DNA of 64,000 nucleotides from Oxytricha trifallax. Taxonomy: Eukaryota > Ciliophora > Spirotrichea > Sporadotrichida > Oxytrichidae. This document shows, one piece after another, positions 12,003 through 24,640 of this stretch; position 1 is the stretch's first letter; each line of letters opens with the position of its first letter. The notes below the pieces were generated by a model. The model made no database searches. It had not been told where the DNA came from and worked only from the letters and a program-made list of their open reading frames with translations. A program made the translations under genes and the position numbers. The stretch covers positions 18,279-82,278 of the forward strand of contig ARYC01001907.1 of assembly GCA_000711775.1 (NCBI GenBank), in the 5' to 3' direction.

Positions 12003-13843
12003 AATTCTAACTCATCTCATTCAGCCAGGAAGTTAGGATTAATTCATTGAATACTAGAAATATTAAATATTTAGACAAATTAAGTCATACAGTAATAGGA
12101 CGCAGTTTGTAATTATTAATTTATTCTTTTAAAGTAAAATATTTTAAAATCCATGATTTACAATTGAGAAATTAAAGCAAAGGGCTTCGCATTAATAGAA
12201 GAGTTTATGAAACTTTCAGGCATTCAGGAATTAATTTTTGCTGCTCTGCTTGATTAGAAAGTGTTTTTATTCTGACAATAAGGGTATATTGTATTTGTTT
12301 TATAATGGACTAGAAAATCACACAAAATATATTTTTTACCTAGATTTTCTTTATTCTAAACTTCTTTAATGTAATTAATTAGAATTATCATATTCATTTC
12401 AACCAATATATATGTTTATATATAAATAATGCTTGGCTTTAAAGAATAAGTTATTACAATATTTATAGTCTGTAAATACTTAAACTTTTATGAATATATT
12501 TAAATATTTTTACTATTATAGGAAGCGAATTTAAAAATTATAAATATATTCTATTTTTAAAATAAAGGCAAGCCATTATTAAAATTTGCAGATGTATAAA
12601 ATGAATTATAGAAATGATCATGGAGGATAAAAAAAAAGAAGCTCTCAAAAATATTAAAATTCTGAGACCATTTGGAATAATAAAAAACAATATTTTCAGT
12701 ATCATATACGGCAATAATAAGAACGAATGGTTCTTTAATTCTTGAATCTCAAGTAATGTATCAATTATTAATAACTGTAAAATTATATTTATTATCAATA
12801 CTTTAAAAAGATGTTTAAGCCACTTACGACCTTCATTATTTAGATATTAAAATTATTTAAATTAATTTAAATTATTTCATAATATATTTCAAAACTAAAT
12901 TTCTCCTATTTTTTCTTTTATTATTCATTAATTCCAATTAACACAGAATTTGACCTAAGTGCATGAATAAGATTGGCCGTCACGGAAGCTGTTATTCTAC
13001 CATGTTTTTCACTATGTGCCATAGCTACTCTAATTTTACACCTTTGTACATTCATGGTAAGTTAATGAAGCGCTTGAACGCAGAAAACCAAAACTTAAGA
13101 CAATATTCTATAATATTGCTTAATAATGTTCATTATCACATGGCTATGTATACGACTGCGGTGCTAAAGTAATCATGATTTATAATATGAATAAATTAAG
13201 TTATTAACTATTAAATTTACAATAAAATTATTACTTATTATAGTAATAAAATATGGAAATCTCTCTAAAAACGAATTATCCTACTCTACTTCTCATCTTC
13301 TTTATTTTCTTAGAAATTTTGTGTTCTTAGTCCTCTCTTGGTGTCACCTTAACGAAACATCTGTCTAGTGATCCCCATTTGTTAATCCAGGTAGAACCAC
13401 TTAAAAATTAAATTTAATGATAGTCTTTTTGTATCTTACATTTTATGTGAGTGCTCCAACTCAGTCTGCGTCTTTTCTATAAGAACAGCCAAACAATATA
13501 TTCAGCAGCTTTCTGGGTTATTCGAGGGACTCTGAAGTACACAAGCTCAAAAAGAATGGTAGTATAGCCATCGACCAGAAAGCAGATTATATTGCACAAA
13601 GATAATTGACATGATAGTTCAAATAGCAATAAAAAAAACTTGATTATGAATATTTAAAATTTGTTTTATTGGTGAAATAACGAATAAAGCATTGGAATTG
13701 TATATGATTATCATTATTTTAACATATTTTTAAGTAACTTAATCACTTATTTAAGAAGAAATTAATGCGGTAATTAAAATCGAAAAGCTTTACTGATTAG
13801 GTATATTTTGTCAAATAGGAAATTTTTCTTGTAAAACACCATT
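12003..13843. other. AT-rich spacer with two weak coding-like patches
   Basis: Most of this stretch is AT-rich. Near 12963-13172 a 69-codon frame uses varied codons, and near 13450-13615 a frame in the ciliate code reads through HKLKKNGSIAIDQKADYIAQ. I recognise neither, and they could be parts of one decayed gene. The last bases (13833-13843) contain AAAACACC and ATT next to the TBE left end. Confidence 0.35.
13841..13843. other. TBE target-site duplication, left (ATT)
   Basis: ATT directly precedes the left terminus CAAAACCCC and recurs directly after the right terminus at 17944-17946. Three-base ANT duplications are the known insertion signature of TBE elements. Confidence 0.75.
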
Positions 13844-13920
13844 CAAAACCCCATAGTGAGGTTTATAAGTGCTTTGATTAGTTGGGTAAAGTTGGGGTTT
13901 TATTAGGGTTAGTAGAGAAA
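13844..13920 (+). repeat. TBE left terminal inverted repeat (copy 1)
   Basis: About 77 bp starting CAAAACCCCATAGTGAGG. It pairs with 17858-17943 and contains a single C4A4-like telomeric unit where the right end has two. Confidence 0.9.
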
Positions 13921-14052
13921 TTAGGCCAGTTTGCAAAATGAGAAATAGAAATTAGCGAATTTTAGGGGTCTATTTATGATGAGAAATATTTAGATTTACT
14001 GCTTAAGCTTAGGTATGGTACGAGTATTAATATAGACTAAGTCAAACCAGTA

Positions 14053-14967
14053 ATGAATTATGCAGCTATAGCAAAGCTCCTGTGCAAGAGTGCCTCAACA
14101 GTTAGGTATCATTGCTTGTTGGCTGTTTAGCATTATTATTCAGGCACTTGAAAGCATCCTGCAAGAAAATAAAAGATCTCACAGCACCATACTGACTACC
14201 TCTGTGATTCGAAGACTTTAAAGTATTGGGCACACTTTCCACTAGACTAGCGAGCTGTGACATTTCATCGCAAGTTTCCTGACATTCGCATTTCTCCATA
14301 GACTATCGCAAATATTTATAGAAGGAATGGTATTACTTTCAAAACTGTCAACAGAGTCAAGAGAGTGATTGATTTTACAGTGCCATTTTATCGTAATAAT
14401 TTAAACAATATATATGATTAAATGCAGAGGGCTATTGATAATAACATCAAGCTCATACACGCTGATGAAGCAGTGTTTACATTCAACACCTTTATAAATA
14501 AGTCTTGGTACAAGAAGTATGATAATATAGAAGTGTATGACTAAAAGGTAAAGGTTGTCACTCATGCAATTTTAGCTGGTATTAGTGAAGATTCAGGCTT
14601 AGAAACTTATGTAATTCACCCTCGCTCTATTAAGAGAGAGAAGTATGTAGAGTTCTTACATAAACTAAGAGATAAGTACAACGATCAAGAGATCATCCTG
14701 TTTGTTGATAATCTATCAATTCATAAGACAAAGGAGTCTAAAAAAGCTTATGAAGAGTTAAACATAGCTCCTGTGTTTAACGTACCTTACAGTCCACAAT
14801 TTAATGGAATTGAATTCTACTGGAGTTAGATTAAGACTCACTACAAGAAGTTACTGCTTTATCACCTAATGCATGATCTACCAATCGATACAGTAGATCT
14901 CATACAGAGTAGTTGCAAGAGGGTGGGTAAAGACTAGACTACATATGTGCAAGAAAGGGTAGAATGA
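14053..14967 (+). CDS. TBE transposase, IS630/Tc1 type, DD34E, one frameshift
   Basis: A cut-and-paste transposase of the IS630/Tc1/mariner superfamily, homologous to the TBE 42-kDa protein, acting on the terminal repeats of its element. Read with TAA and TAG as Gln. The N-terminus (NYAAIAKLLCKSASTVRYH) looks like a helix-turn-helix. The catalytic triad is visible: Asp in HADEAVF, Asp in LFVDNLSIH and Glu in FNGIEFYWS, with exactly 34 residues between the second Asp and the Glu. The start at 14053 gives the N-terminal helix; the TGA at 14965 ends the protein after YVQERVE. One frameshift near 14140-14175 separates the N-terminal region from the rest, which is then open to the end. Its neighbours are the 22-kDa gene (opposite strand) and the kinase gene. 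Without correction the product would be truncated. Confidence 0.93.
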
Positions 14968-15214
14968 ATGTATATTAATTAGTGTTAGACTTAAATGAAT
15001 GAATTATTTCACATTTCAAACGAACTCTTATAAGGATTCGCCTTCTTTTTCTTTTCTTCCTCTGTTGCTTAACTTGCACCCATGTTTCATCTCTTTGAAC
15101 CAGCATCAGCATCTATATTCATATCATCAGGCTTTTAAACCTCATTATATAGTCTCTTGCTAACTTAATGAATGGTTTGAGACTTTCTCTCTCTGTGAAC
15201 TTTTGCATTCTCTT

Positions 15215-15799
15215 TCATTAGGAATATACCAGTTCCAGGTTTCCCTAAAGAGCTATATATAAAAGCTTACTAGAGAGATAATGATGCTTCTTAAGCTCCG
15301 CAAGCCAGCTCTTGCTTATGAGTATAGCTTGCTTCTTTTTATCTTCTGGAGAAATAGAGTAGCGTTTCTTGTGAGCTTCTTCAATAATTTCTATTAGATA
15401 ACCTTCTCTCAAAGTACCAAGTACACAAAAAAAGAAGCTCCTTTCTGGAAGTTTGTTAGAGAGCTGTTTCTTATTAGGAAGGTAAACTACCAACTCTTCA
15501 TCTTTCATAGCATCCTCATAGAGATTAGTGACAGATATCTCTGGGTAGTTTGGTATTTCTATCAACTTAATCTCTTAGTTTTTAAAGGCTTTCTTCTCAT
15601 CACAGAGTATAGCTTTTAAGAATGATATTTTGGTACCTTCCATCGTTGGAAGGAATAGACCAACTGCATATTATGTTGATTATCATCAATTTATTTTACC
15701 ATGTTAAGTGAGGTATCGATAGAGATCTTCCTTGCTCCTGAATCTTGAGATCATTTCTTGGGCCTCCACCCTTTTCATTGTATCACTCATTGTTTCCAT
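15215..15799 (-). CDS. TBE 22-kDa protein
   Basis: This is the third gene of the TBE family, convergent to the transposase and divergent from the kinase gene. From ATG at 15799 (METMSDTMKRVEAQEM) to TGA at 15215 the span is 194 codons, matching the 22-kDa size known for the family. In-frame TAG codons must be read as Gln near the C-terminus. Conserved stretches shared with copy 3 include KRVEAQEMISRFRS, EIPNYP and VVYLP.KKQLSNKLPER. The frame is interrupted once between the N-terminal ~40 residues and the block beginning near YSFQR (about 15680-15705). The protein is charged, with no membrane segment or domain I recognise. Function is unknown; it may act with the transposase. Confidence 0.85.
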
Positions 15800-16358
15800 C
15801 TTTGTTCCTCTTCCTATTAATGAATTTAAAGATTTAATTTATAGACTTCTGGATCCTATTGTTTAAAATCTTACTATTAAATATAGACATCTTATAGGAG
15901 GTCAACCCTGTAAAGATACGTGGAGAAAGTTCGCAGAAGCTGTAACAAACTTCAGAGATAGAGTTCCATTTTTATCAATTTAGTTCCATTAAATTAGTAC
16001 TAAAATAGTTTAAATTTAATTAGTACTAGTACTTAATCAGTTAAAGTTTAATTGGTACCAGTTTAATAGTACCAAAACTTAATTAGTACCTAGTTTATTC
16101 TAGTGAGGTTTTAATGGAAAAGTTCCAATCTGGTTCAAAACTTAATTGGTACCAGTACCAACCTGAACTTTAACTGAGTTGGTGCCAAAATCAAAATTAT
16201 TAAGGGTGAAATTAAATAAATTATAGTTATAAACTGAGTATATATATGAAGCCTTAGAGCTGAGAGCAAACCATCATTAATGCTGTGGCAACTCCTACAC
16301 ACTACAGTTTTAACTAGAGAGGTTTAAAGAGCATTATAATAGAAATTTAAATTTAAAC

Positions 16359-17804
16359 ATGGCGGTCAACTTAAATCGCAAAGCAGCTTCTCTAGGAACT
16401 GGTTAATCATAGCTCAACTTTGGTTCCACTAAGAAACCAAAGTAATCTACATTGAGAGAGAGGCAGAGCTAAGATCTATTGAATTTGAAGCATAGGTTTT
16501 TATCATTGAAGTTTAAAACAAGAAGCAGAAAGCTGAGATGGGAATTTAAACATAAGTTGAAGATGTTGAGGAAGTAAAGGAACAGCTTCAGATTGAAAAG
16601 ATAAAAAATTTTGAATGTTAAGACTGATAAAACTTTTCGCTATCGATTCCAGTTTAAAGAGACACATGAAAGAGGTACACTCTGGTAAGAGTAAGGTATC
16701 TTTTAAGCACGATAAGGTCGATGGCAGGTACTAGTGCACGACTTGTGTGAAGTCTTATACTCACTCAGCCAAAGTTAAGAAGCATATGCAAAAGTATCAC
16801 ATGAGTGAGTTCTTGATTTAAGATAAAGAAACTTAAAAATTAGTGTCCGCTAAAAGAAAATCTAATACTCTTGAGTCATAAAGAGACCTGCAGGAGAAAC
16901 TTAAGAGATAGAAGCGAATGGAATCAATGAATCAAACAGCAGGTAATGTCTTTTTAGCATGGTTCTAAGAGAGAGCTATGTATATTCCTGCATTAAATTG
17001 CAGTTGAATTAGCAGCTGTATTGATAACTATCTGCATATGAACGTACCTGCTTAAGCTATACTCATAGTGGTTGATGACTATGCCTATAAGGTATATCCT
17101 TTCAGTTATTTCCTTAAGAACGAGCAGTACTAAAATGAGTTTGCTAACGAATTTATCGTACCTAGAGAGGCTTAGAAAAAAGATTGCAAGAATTTACTAA
17201 AGCTTGATGGTGTCATTTTAGGGTTTGGTTTCATCGCTCTAAGGTTAACAAAGTTTGAAATGACTCTTCGTGATTATTATTATCAGAATAGGTACCCAGA
17301 TGACTTGAATGATATACTATGAGATATGATAAAAGGAGTCAAGGAGCTTCATGAACTTGGGTATGTTCATAGAGATTTGAAGCCTGAAAATGTTATGCTG
17401 AACCTTTGTCCTTTAGAAGTAGTCGTCATAGATTTGAATAGAGCTTTACGATAAGAGATTGTAACGTTAGCAAAGGTTCTTGGTACTCCAAGATACTTCC
17501 CAACCAGAGAGAAATTGACCAATGGCTTTATTTAGTGGGATGCTTGGGCAGTAGCTGCAATAATATTAGAGTGCGATATGGAAAGTATGGCTTATTATGG
17601 TACAAAATATGAAAAACAAGCAATAAATTTGCAGAGAAGCACATAAAGCATAATGATGTATGCTAAGAAATAAAGAAGATTGTGGAGAAAATAATCGTAA
17701 GAACACCAGCATATCCAAGACAATCATTGGAAGATATGCTTGAACCACTAAGACATGCAAGATTCAAGAGGTACATCAAAGACAAGCAGATAAAATTCGT
17801 TTGA
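16359..17804 (+). CDS. TBE zinc-finger/protein-kinase protein (57-kDa type), frameshifted
   Basis: The span is 482 codons, the size of the TBE 57-kDa protein. It begins MAVNLNRKAASLG, then carries two C2H2 zinc fingers (finger pattern CxxC with a SLKRH helix in the intact copy 3) and a C-terminal kinase domain. The catalytic loop ELGYVHRDLKPENVM lies near 17340-17400, DLNRA replaces the usual DFG, and the activation end is GTPRYFPTREK. A single base is missing after the KKP codons near 16430 and other small indels occur, so the full product is broken, though every domain can be read. The DFG change suggests altered metal binding or a pseudokinase. The gene is downstream of the 22-kDa gene on the transposase strand and ends 54 bp before the right ITR. 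Its role in transposition is unknown. Confidence 0.9.
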
Positions 17805-17857
17805 AATAATTAAACTAATACTCATTAAATACATATTAAACTCACATAAAACCTGGT

Positions 17858-17943
17858 TTTTCTCTACTAACCCTAATAAAACCCCAATTTTACCCTACTA
17901 ATCAAAGCACTTATAAACCTCACTAAGGGGTTTTGGGGTTTTG
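17858..17943 (-). repeat. TBE right terminal inverted repeat with G4T4 telomeric units (copy 1)
   Basis: It matches the left ITR in reverse (TTTCTCTACTAACCCTAATA) and ends in two complete G4T4 units. ATT follows at 17944-17946 and duplicates the left flank. Confidence 0.92.
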
Positions 17944-17946
17944 ATT

Positions 17947-20869
17947 GAGCCTGAATCTCTCAATAGAGATATCTTCTTCGAAGATATTCAAGATTACTTA
18001 AATTAAAAAAGATTTTATACCAATATATATGAGTGAAACTTAATTTATCACTTAAAATGACAAAATGCTTAGACTAAAAGAAAGTAAAATATCAAAGAAA
18101 AATAATGAATGCTAATTAGACAACTATTTTAACACTACAAAAGTTATAAAAAATATTTAGCTACTCAATTAGTAAGATCTGGGAAATTATATGATCAACT
18201 TTTTGTCATGTTTTTGACTTAAGTAGAATTATTCCTTAATTTATTATTAAGCAACCTGATTATTTTAATTAATTGTTAAAATCCATATGAAATTCGAATA
18301 ATATATTTTTAGATTAAAGGATCCAAATTTCTTATTAAAATTTGTGATACTCATAGAAACATAATCCTTGCAGATGAAGATGTGTTAAACAACGAATAAT
18401 AGCTATTTTAAATTTTTAATTCAACAGAATGAAATATCCTATTCTAGCTCTGCAAACTGGGCAATTCTAAAATAATACTTTACTTATATCTTTAATCAAT
18501 ATATGAGAAGAGCAGAGATTATATGTTTAGTTTGATATTGGGATTGATTTTTATACAAATGTTTAAATTAATTTTAATTCAATTCTATTTGGCATTACTT
18601 TTAAACGATATATTATACATGAATCAATGTTTTTTAGTATTATTTAGTTATTACTTCGTACAGAATGCAAACCTAATGGTTTAAATAAATCTTTTTATGC
18701 ATTTCGTAGCTTATCAAGAAAATAGATTAAAGTTAGCTAATACTTTGAAGTATATTTAAGACCACAATCGTAAACGCATTGTGCTTCTAGCCAGAACTCC
18801 AGTTTAGGACTATCACGAAAAGATAATAATAATGGATTAACTTTATTTAAAAAATTCAAAGAATATATAGATTTTTTAAATTTAATTCTTAGGTTTTTAT
18901 TATTAAAAAAATGTTGATTTAAAATTCTTAACTAAAAAGTTTCAAAATAAAGAATAACTAACAATTTTTATTTAATATTGAAAAATTAATACTTTTTATA
19001 ATTTAATTTTAATTAGAAAATTAATGCTATCAAGGAATATTTTTTTATATATTAATGGATACCAAAGAGTTACGTACTCTCCTAAACTACGTAGAGAGGG
19101 GAAAATCCCTTGCATATTACTTCTTTATATACAATTTTAATCAATTCTATTCTAAATTTATTAATATAATATTTTTTACGACTCATTGATTTTATAGAGA
19201 GATTTAAGTCTTCAGATATCCTTGAAAATATAAATAAAATAAATTGTTTCTCGTGGTTTAATATATGGATAGAGTAAGATATATGAATTAGGATTGTAGT
19301 AACAACTCTCTACTATAATAAAATTCTTAATGAAGGCATTAGAAGAAAATTTAATTAATAAAGAGATAGATATTAACCTATATTGAAGAGATAGGTTAGA
19401 TTTGCTGGAATATAATGGATTTGAAAGTACCAAGAATTAAAAAAAATATATAAAAATCTACAAGCAAATTTCAAAAAATTATTCTTTACTTCCCCTCCAT
19501 TATAAAGAATAAGAAAATTTAAAATTGAATATAAAACTTTGTGCAGATCTATAAAAATCTAAAAATCTTTGAGTAAACATAAAGCTGAATGCAATTGTTA
19601 GTTAAAACTTCATTTTCTTTTAAATTTAATGGATTAGGAGACAACAGTATCCACATTATTGAACAGTCATTCATATAGGACTGACTAGAGTATAAAATTC
19701 TACTTACAAAGGTATCTACTATATGATGCCTGTTAATTTTAGCAAAAATTCAATTGAAACGTCATAATCCAATAAAATTGATATACAACTTCGAAAAGGC
19801 TGTAATCATTTATTCTTGTTTAAATGTGTTGAAATTGAACTCACATAAGTGAGTTGAAATCAAGAAGGCATCTATAATGTGCTTTAATGCAATAAAAATT
19901 TTTCAAAAAATTCTTGAATATCTGGTAATCTAATGCTTTAGATATTAGATAATAAAGATACTCAGGATGGAAAAACATAAAATTTAGATATTTCGATATT
20001 TTAAAGAAGTTCTGTTTAAATTATAATTATTATTTAAGGAACTAAATTTATATGATTAAAATCTTACTACAACAAGAGCCATAGAATTGTGTATTAAAAG
20101 AACTTGTGCATATGTTAATATTGTTTTTAATTCTGGCTAGGACAATTATACTAATTTTTTAGTTGTAATAAGAATTCATTGAATTGTTAAAATTTTGAAA
20201 TATATGCTTTAGACTAATAAATTTTAGATTCATTGAAACAAATGTTTGAGAGAGCAAACAAAAAATATGAATTTCGCTATAATTGCATTTTAATCTTGGA
20301 CATGCAATTTTTAAATATTCAATATTCTATAGGATAGTTGTAAGTAAAATTATTTTAATTTTTATGAAAAATTTTGATTTCTAATAGTTTTGGGTTTAAA
20401 AACTTTTTTTTCGGATAAATTAATATTATAAATATTTTATTAAGAACTTTTAAATTTGAAAAAAAAAGTGGATTTTTTTTTTTAAAAAAATATTTAATAA
20501 CAATTCTATCAAATAATTATTAATTAAATTTATTAAAGTATAAACGAGAACATATTTTTTATTATTGCCGTTTAAAAATAAGGAATCTTATATATTATTA
20601 GATAAGAATTTTTTATTAATATTGCTTAAGTTTATTTGAGTTGGTGAAATTAAACTTGAGCAAAATTAATAATTTAATGAGGAAATTAATATTATTATAT
20701 ATTTAAAACTTTCATAAAGTTTTATTTTTTTAAAAAAATATAATTAATAATAATTTTATGACCCTGTAATTGGAAATTTCCTTATAATATCCATAATTAA
20801 GAGAGCATATATTATAGAAATAATTATTAACTTGAGAAGTTAGTAGAATTTCTACCTACAACTCGTTAT
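17947..20869. other. AT-rich DNA without recognised genes
   Basis: About 2.9 kb of AT-rich sequence with long A and T runs near 20400-20500. A small hairpin (ACGTACTCTCC ... CTACGTAGAGAGG) lies near 19071-19100. I see no convincing coding tract. Confidence 0.55.
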
Positions 20870-21694
20870 AAAAATGCGCTAAGTCGCTGACGAAGTCAAA
20901 AAGTTAGCGTGGAAGTGGATCACTACCTTGATGAGTAGTCTCAAAATTGTAAGGAGATCACTTAAGGTCTTACAGGATATCTATTTTATCTGAGGCACAA
21001 AAGAAAATATGGGTTGACACAAGAAGCAATGAAATCTTTCTTACCCGATTGTCTAGAAAGACTTTATTAAGTGCCAAAACCTGATTGAAAAACTGAGCTA
21101 AATAAAACCAAAGCCAAGCAAAAAGGAAGAAAGTACAATAGTCACTGGAGAAGATCAAGAAAAAGCTAAACAAGTAAATCACTCTAGATACACTTGAGCC
21201 GTCAATCTCCGTTTTTAGGAGCGGTACCTGTGTAGTGGTTAGCTAGGACTACTAAGAGCTCATCCAGATTCCTTTAATTTTAATACCAAGTTGGATAATC
21301 CTCAGAATATGGACTTAAGCGGAGTCAAGACGTCACATCAAATCTGATCTAACAATCAATTTCTATCTGAAGATTGACCACTTATACAAGTATCAATAAT
21401 AACTAAATGACTATCGACACTTACCTACACAGCCGAAAACATGTTGAGGAGATAAAGTAACCAAATGCTGAGAAAGTGGGACCTAGAATTAAAAGGGTTG
21501 ATAGAAGCAGAAGGAGAACTATGAATAAACAAACAAGGCTTGACTTCTAGAATGAGTCCTGTAAACGATGAAAGATACCTCAGAGTCTATGTTACAAAGA
21601 TTCAGTATAAATATAATGGCTTTTTCCTTCTATATTATCATATATTTAAGATGGGGGTCCCCAGAGATCTCGCCGTGATCGCATTATTATTAAT
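20870..21694 (+). mobile_element. Retroelement-like tract with basic ORF tail and ATT-rich 3' end
   Basis: The block is richer in GC than its surroundings and holds ciliate-code coding pieces in shifting frames: ADEVKKLAWKWITTLMSSLK near 20885, YGLTQEAMKSFLPDCLERLY near 21008, and a basic run (KQKGRKYNSHWRRSRKS) near 21120-21165. Basic tails are typical of gag or ORF1 nucleic-acid-binding proteins, but no motif proves the family. It ends with a G5TCCCC hairpin and CTCGCCGTGATCGCATTATTATTAATATTG. The gag-like element at 48139-49700 ends in a similar way (G6 hairpin, CTCGATGCGAG, then TTA repeats), which suggests two members of one retroposon family. Both are decayed. Confidence 0.45.
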
Positions 21695-22100
21695 ATTGCT
21701 AAAATATAATTGATTTTGAAAATGAAATTAAAATAAAATAGTTAAATCAAATTAGTGGCAGTTAACTTTGTCCAAACTAGAAAATATGATACTTGTTCGA
21801 TAGAGAATTCAAAAGTAGAACTTTACTATTGACGGTACTGCCTTATCTAAAAATAGCAGTGAGATAACGCGACTTAAATTTTTGATAATTTACTTACTAG
21901 AATTTGATACAAAAATTTAAGACGCGTTATCTCACTGCTATTTTTAGATAAGGCAGTACCGTCAATAGTAAAGTTCTACTTTTGAATTCTCTATCGAACA
22001 AGTATCATATTTTCTAGGTTTGGACAAAGTTAACTGCCACTAATTTGATTTAACTATTTTATTTTAATTTCATTTTCAAAATCAATTATATTTTAGCAAT
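21695..22100. repeat. Giant near-perfect hairpin element, copy 1
   Basis: The two arms of about 190 bp are almost perfect reverse complements around a ~27-bp centre (GATAATTTACTTACTAGAATTTG). The termini are ATTGCT...AGCAAT. From the outside in, each arm carries GGCAGTTAACTTTGTCC, GATACTTGTTCGATAGA, TAAAGTTCTACTTTTG and TTTACTATTGACGGTAC. The same order occurs at 31768-32177 and 39178-39595. No coding capacity. It starts immediately after the ATT-rich tail of the preceding retroelement-like tract. Confidence 0.95.
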
Positions 22101-22559
22101 TATATTATAAAATATAAATCCTACTGATTTACTTATGAAGTGTTTTTTTTATTTGTGTATATTCTATTTTCTAAGCTTTATCATAATTTCAACTGACTAT
22201 TCTACAAATAAATAATTATTAAACAAAATAACGATAACTAATTTGCACTGTTGCATTTAAGACATTATCAAGAATTTATAATGTTTTATAACGAAATCGA
22301 GAGTATTTTAATATTTTTGTTGTTGTTGCTTATATGTATAAAAACCAGGTGAATGAAGATATGTAAATTATAATAAAGTCAATTATGAAATATTAGCTAC
22401 AGGAAAAAAGAATAAGCTTGTAAAAGTAAGGACATTACTTCTATATAGAAAATTAAATTTAATGATTATTCCGTATAAATATTTATATAATATCGATTAT
22501 CCAGTTATTTACAAATTTAAAACCATTTAATTCCATAATAATTTGTATTTAAATGTATA
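22101..22559. other. AT-rich spacer
   Basis: AT-rich sequence between hairpin 1 and the next coding-like tract. Nothing recognised. Confidence 0.5.
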
Positions 22560-24640
22560 TTTTTGGTAAAAAAGATATAGACATGATAGAGAAGATATAC
22601 ATCAATGAAATGAGTGGATCAATCTATAATTTTTTCAAAGATTTGAATATTGAAAAATAATATTTTATAGATGTCAAGTTTGAATCTAAATCTTTCTTTT
22701 AGCAAGAAACAGTTTTAAGTAGGTGAGGAAACATCGGAAACCTTTTAAGATATTACAAGATTTAAGCTAAATGAAACTGCATTCTGATGGAAGATACTAC
22801 GAATAGGAAGATAGACTTGATAAAAGCGAACGAGACAAGGATGGCAATTCAATCAATGATTCCAGAAGATCATGAAAATATCTTTTTAACCATAGCAAAC
22901 TAGTATATAGAATAGTGAAATATGATAAAGGAGTGTGATGATTTTATAGTCAGGAACGTACTACGAAACTCTTAGTGAAGGAAATTCTTTTGAGCATTAA
23001 CCTCAACCTAAACTAAATTTTGCCTATTTTTTGAGAAAAGGGAGAAAGCCAAGAGTAAAATTTTTAATTCAGAAAAAATCATTAAGAATACAATGATAAA
23101 GCTAATGAAGATTAGGATAACTAGAGTTATTAAGAAGATATAGATTATTGCGAGGAAACTAACAAGAGATTTCCTTAAATTAGAGATTAGGATCATAGAG
23201 ATGAAGATAGTGCTGTGGAACGTGGACAAGAACTTAGAACCCATTAAAAGAATCGAGACCAAGTACAGATGCAGATTTGAGAGTATCATTGATCAAAATG
23301 TTGAGATTTTAAAATTATAACCACAAGCCCTAATAAATAAATAAATGATTAGACGGTCAAACGAAATATAAAAAATATTATGAGAAGTTATGCCTCTTGC
23401 AACAAGAATCTGCTAGTATAATTTGTTCCTATTTCTGCCTAAGATTCTTCTAAAAAGAGTGTAAAGACCTTCTGTCCTTTTAACAATATAGAGGAATTTA
23501 AATACAGAGTAGAGCAAACTAAAATAAAGTTTTAAAGTAATGCGATTACTATTTAAATAATAATTATAAAGTAGTGTGCTTCTGTTGCAACAACAAGGTC
23601 AAATACTTTTATTTCCTTAAAAGATAAAACCGAAAGCTACAGATGCCTTGTTTTAGAAAACTAGCAACAATAAATTTTCTGTAGGAAGAGAAGAGTTTGA
23701 TGCTGATAATGAAAATGATAACATGGAGGAAGAAAAAAATTAATTATATAATTATTTTTTTATAATTTTCTTAAAAATGATATCGGCAAGAATGAATATA
23801 ATAATAAGTTAGACAAGAAGGATTATAAAGCAGATAGTGATTTAATGGTTGTTTAAAATAAATTGGAAATTAAGTTAAAGATAAGATCTTGAAGACTTAG
23901 AATTAATGGAAAATGGAAGTCAATCGTTATCCTAGGTTGTGGTCAAATAATCATGAAGAATAAGATATTTATCCTATGATTAAATAAATAATCCAAAACT
24001 AATTATTAATATTAATAAATTGGAAATAATTAAGATATAGAGACTCTATTGAAATTGAAGAGCTTCAAATGAATGAAGAGAATATTCAAGATTAGATAAG
24101 TTTAAAATAGGATTATCAATTTTTATTTGAAGATATGCAAATCAGATGAAATTTATTCGAATTTAAAGAAAGAAAAGTTCTTACAATTAAAATAGTATTT
24201 TAATTATTGTTCAGATGCTAAAGAAAAGATTTGAAAAAGTATAAGCTATGAGGATTATTTCTCTCTTGAATCTGAATAAAATCACAATTGTTTTTGTTGT
24301 TGCTGTGGCTGTTCCAAGTACAAATCTATAATCTAGTTAATGTAAATGTATAATCACGTAGTGTTTATTATTACAAAATGCTACCTGCACTAATTCAATC
24401 AAAGTTAAATGAATTCAGGGCAATAATATTATTGCAAGATATGACAAACATCTGAAGTCAGGGTATGGATAGTTTAAAGCGCTATCGAACAGCATCTCCT
24501 TCCATCTAAAACGGCACCTAATCGATGTAAACTCGATTAGATAAATAAAAAAAAATATTTATGAAGGAACAAGGAAATGAGCCAAGAAAGAACTCCAAAT
24601 TAGTAGAGAAATCAGTGCATTCATCTGTTTAAGGTTTGAA
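22560..24640 (+). pseudogene. Decayed plus-strand gene of unknown family
   Basis: A 2-kb tract with clear protein-coding texture when TAA and TAG are Gln: Gln-, Glu-, Lys- and Asn-rich segments, each 40-90 codons long, linked by frameshifts. Examples are RKIDLIKANETRMAIQSMIP near 22825, EDQDNQSYQEDIDYCEE near 23112-23160, FCPFNNIEEFKYRVEQ near 23472, a frame open from about 23885 to 24150 containing EELQMNEENIQDQISLKQDY, and a Cys-rich run HNCFCCCCGCSKYKS near 24282-24330. Acidic and Gln-rich composition suggests a soluble protein, perhaps with coiled coil. I do not recognise the family. At least six frame changes make it a pseudogene, unless some are undetected small IESs. Confidence 0.5.

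Larger units (their letters stand above)
13844..17943 (+). mobile_element. TBE transposon, nearly complete (copy 1)
   Basis: The element is 4,100 bp, the size known for Oxytricha TBE1. The left ITR of about 77 bp (CAAAACCCCATAGTGAGG ... AGGGTTAGTAGAGAAA) is inverted at the right end (TTTCTCTACTAACCCT ... CCTCACTAAGGGG). The right end finishes in two G4T4 units (GGGGTTTTGGGGTTTTG); the left end has lost one C4A4 unit. ATT flanks both sides. It carries transposase (+), 22-kDa protein (-) and zinc-finger/kinase (+), the standard TBE gene order. In hypotrichs TBE elements are germline-limited and are removed from the soma, and their transposases have been implicated in genome rearrangement. Each gene here has one or a few single-base frameshifts, so the copy is young but probably not autonomous. 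Confidence 0.97.
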
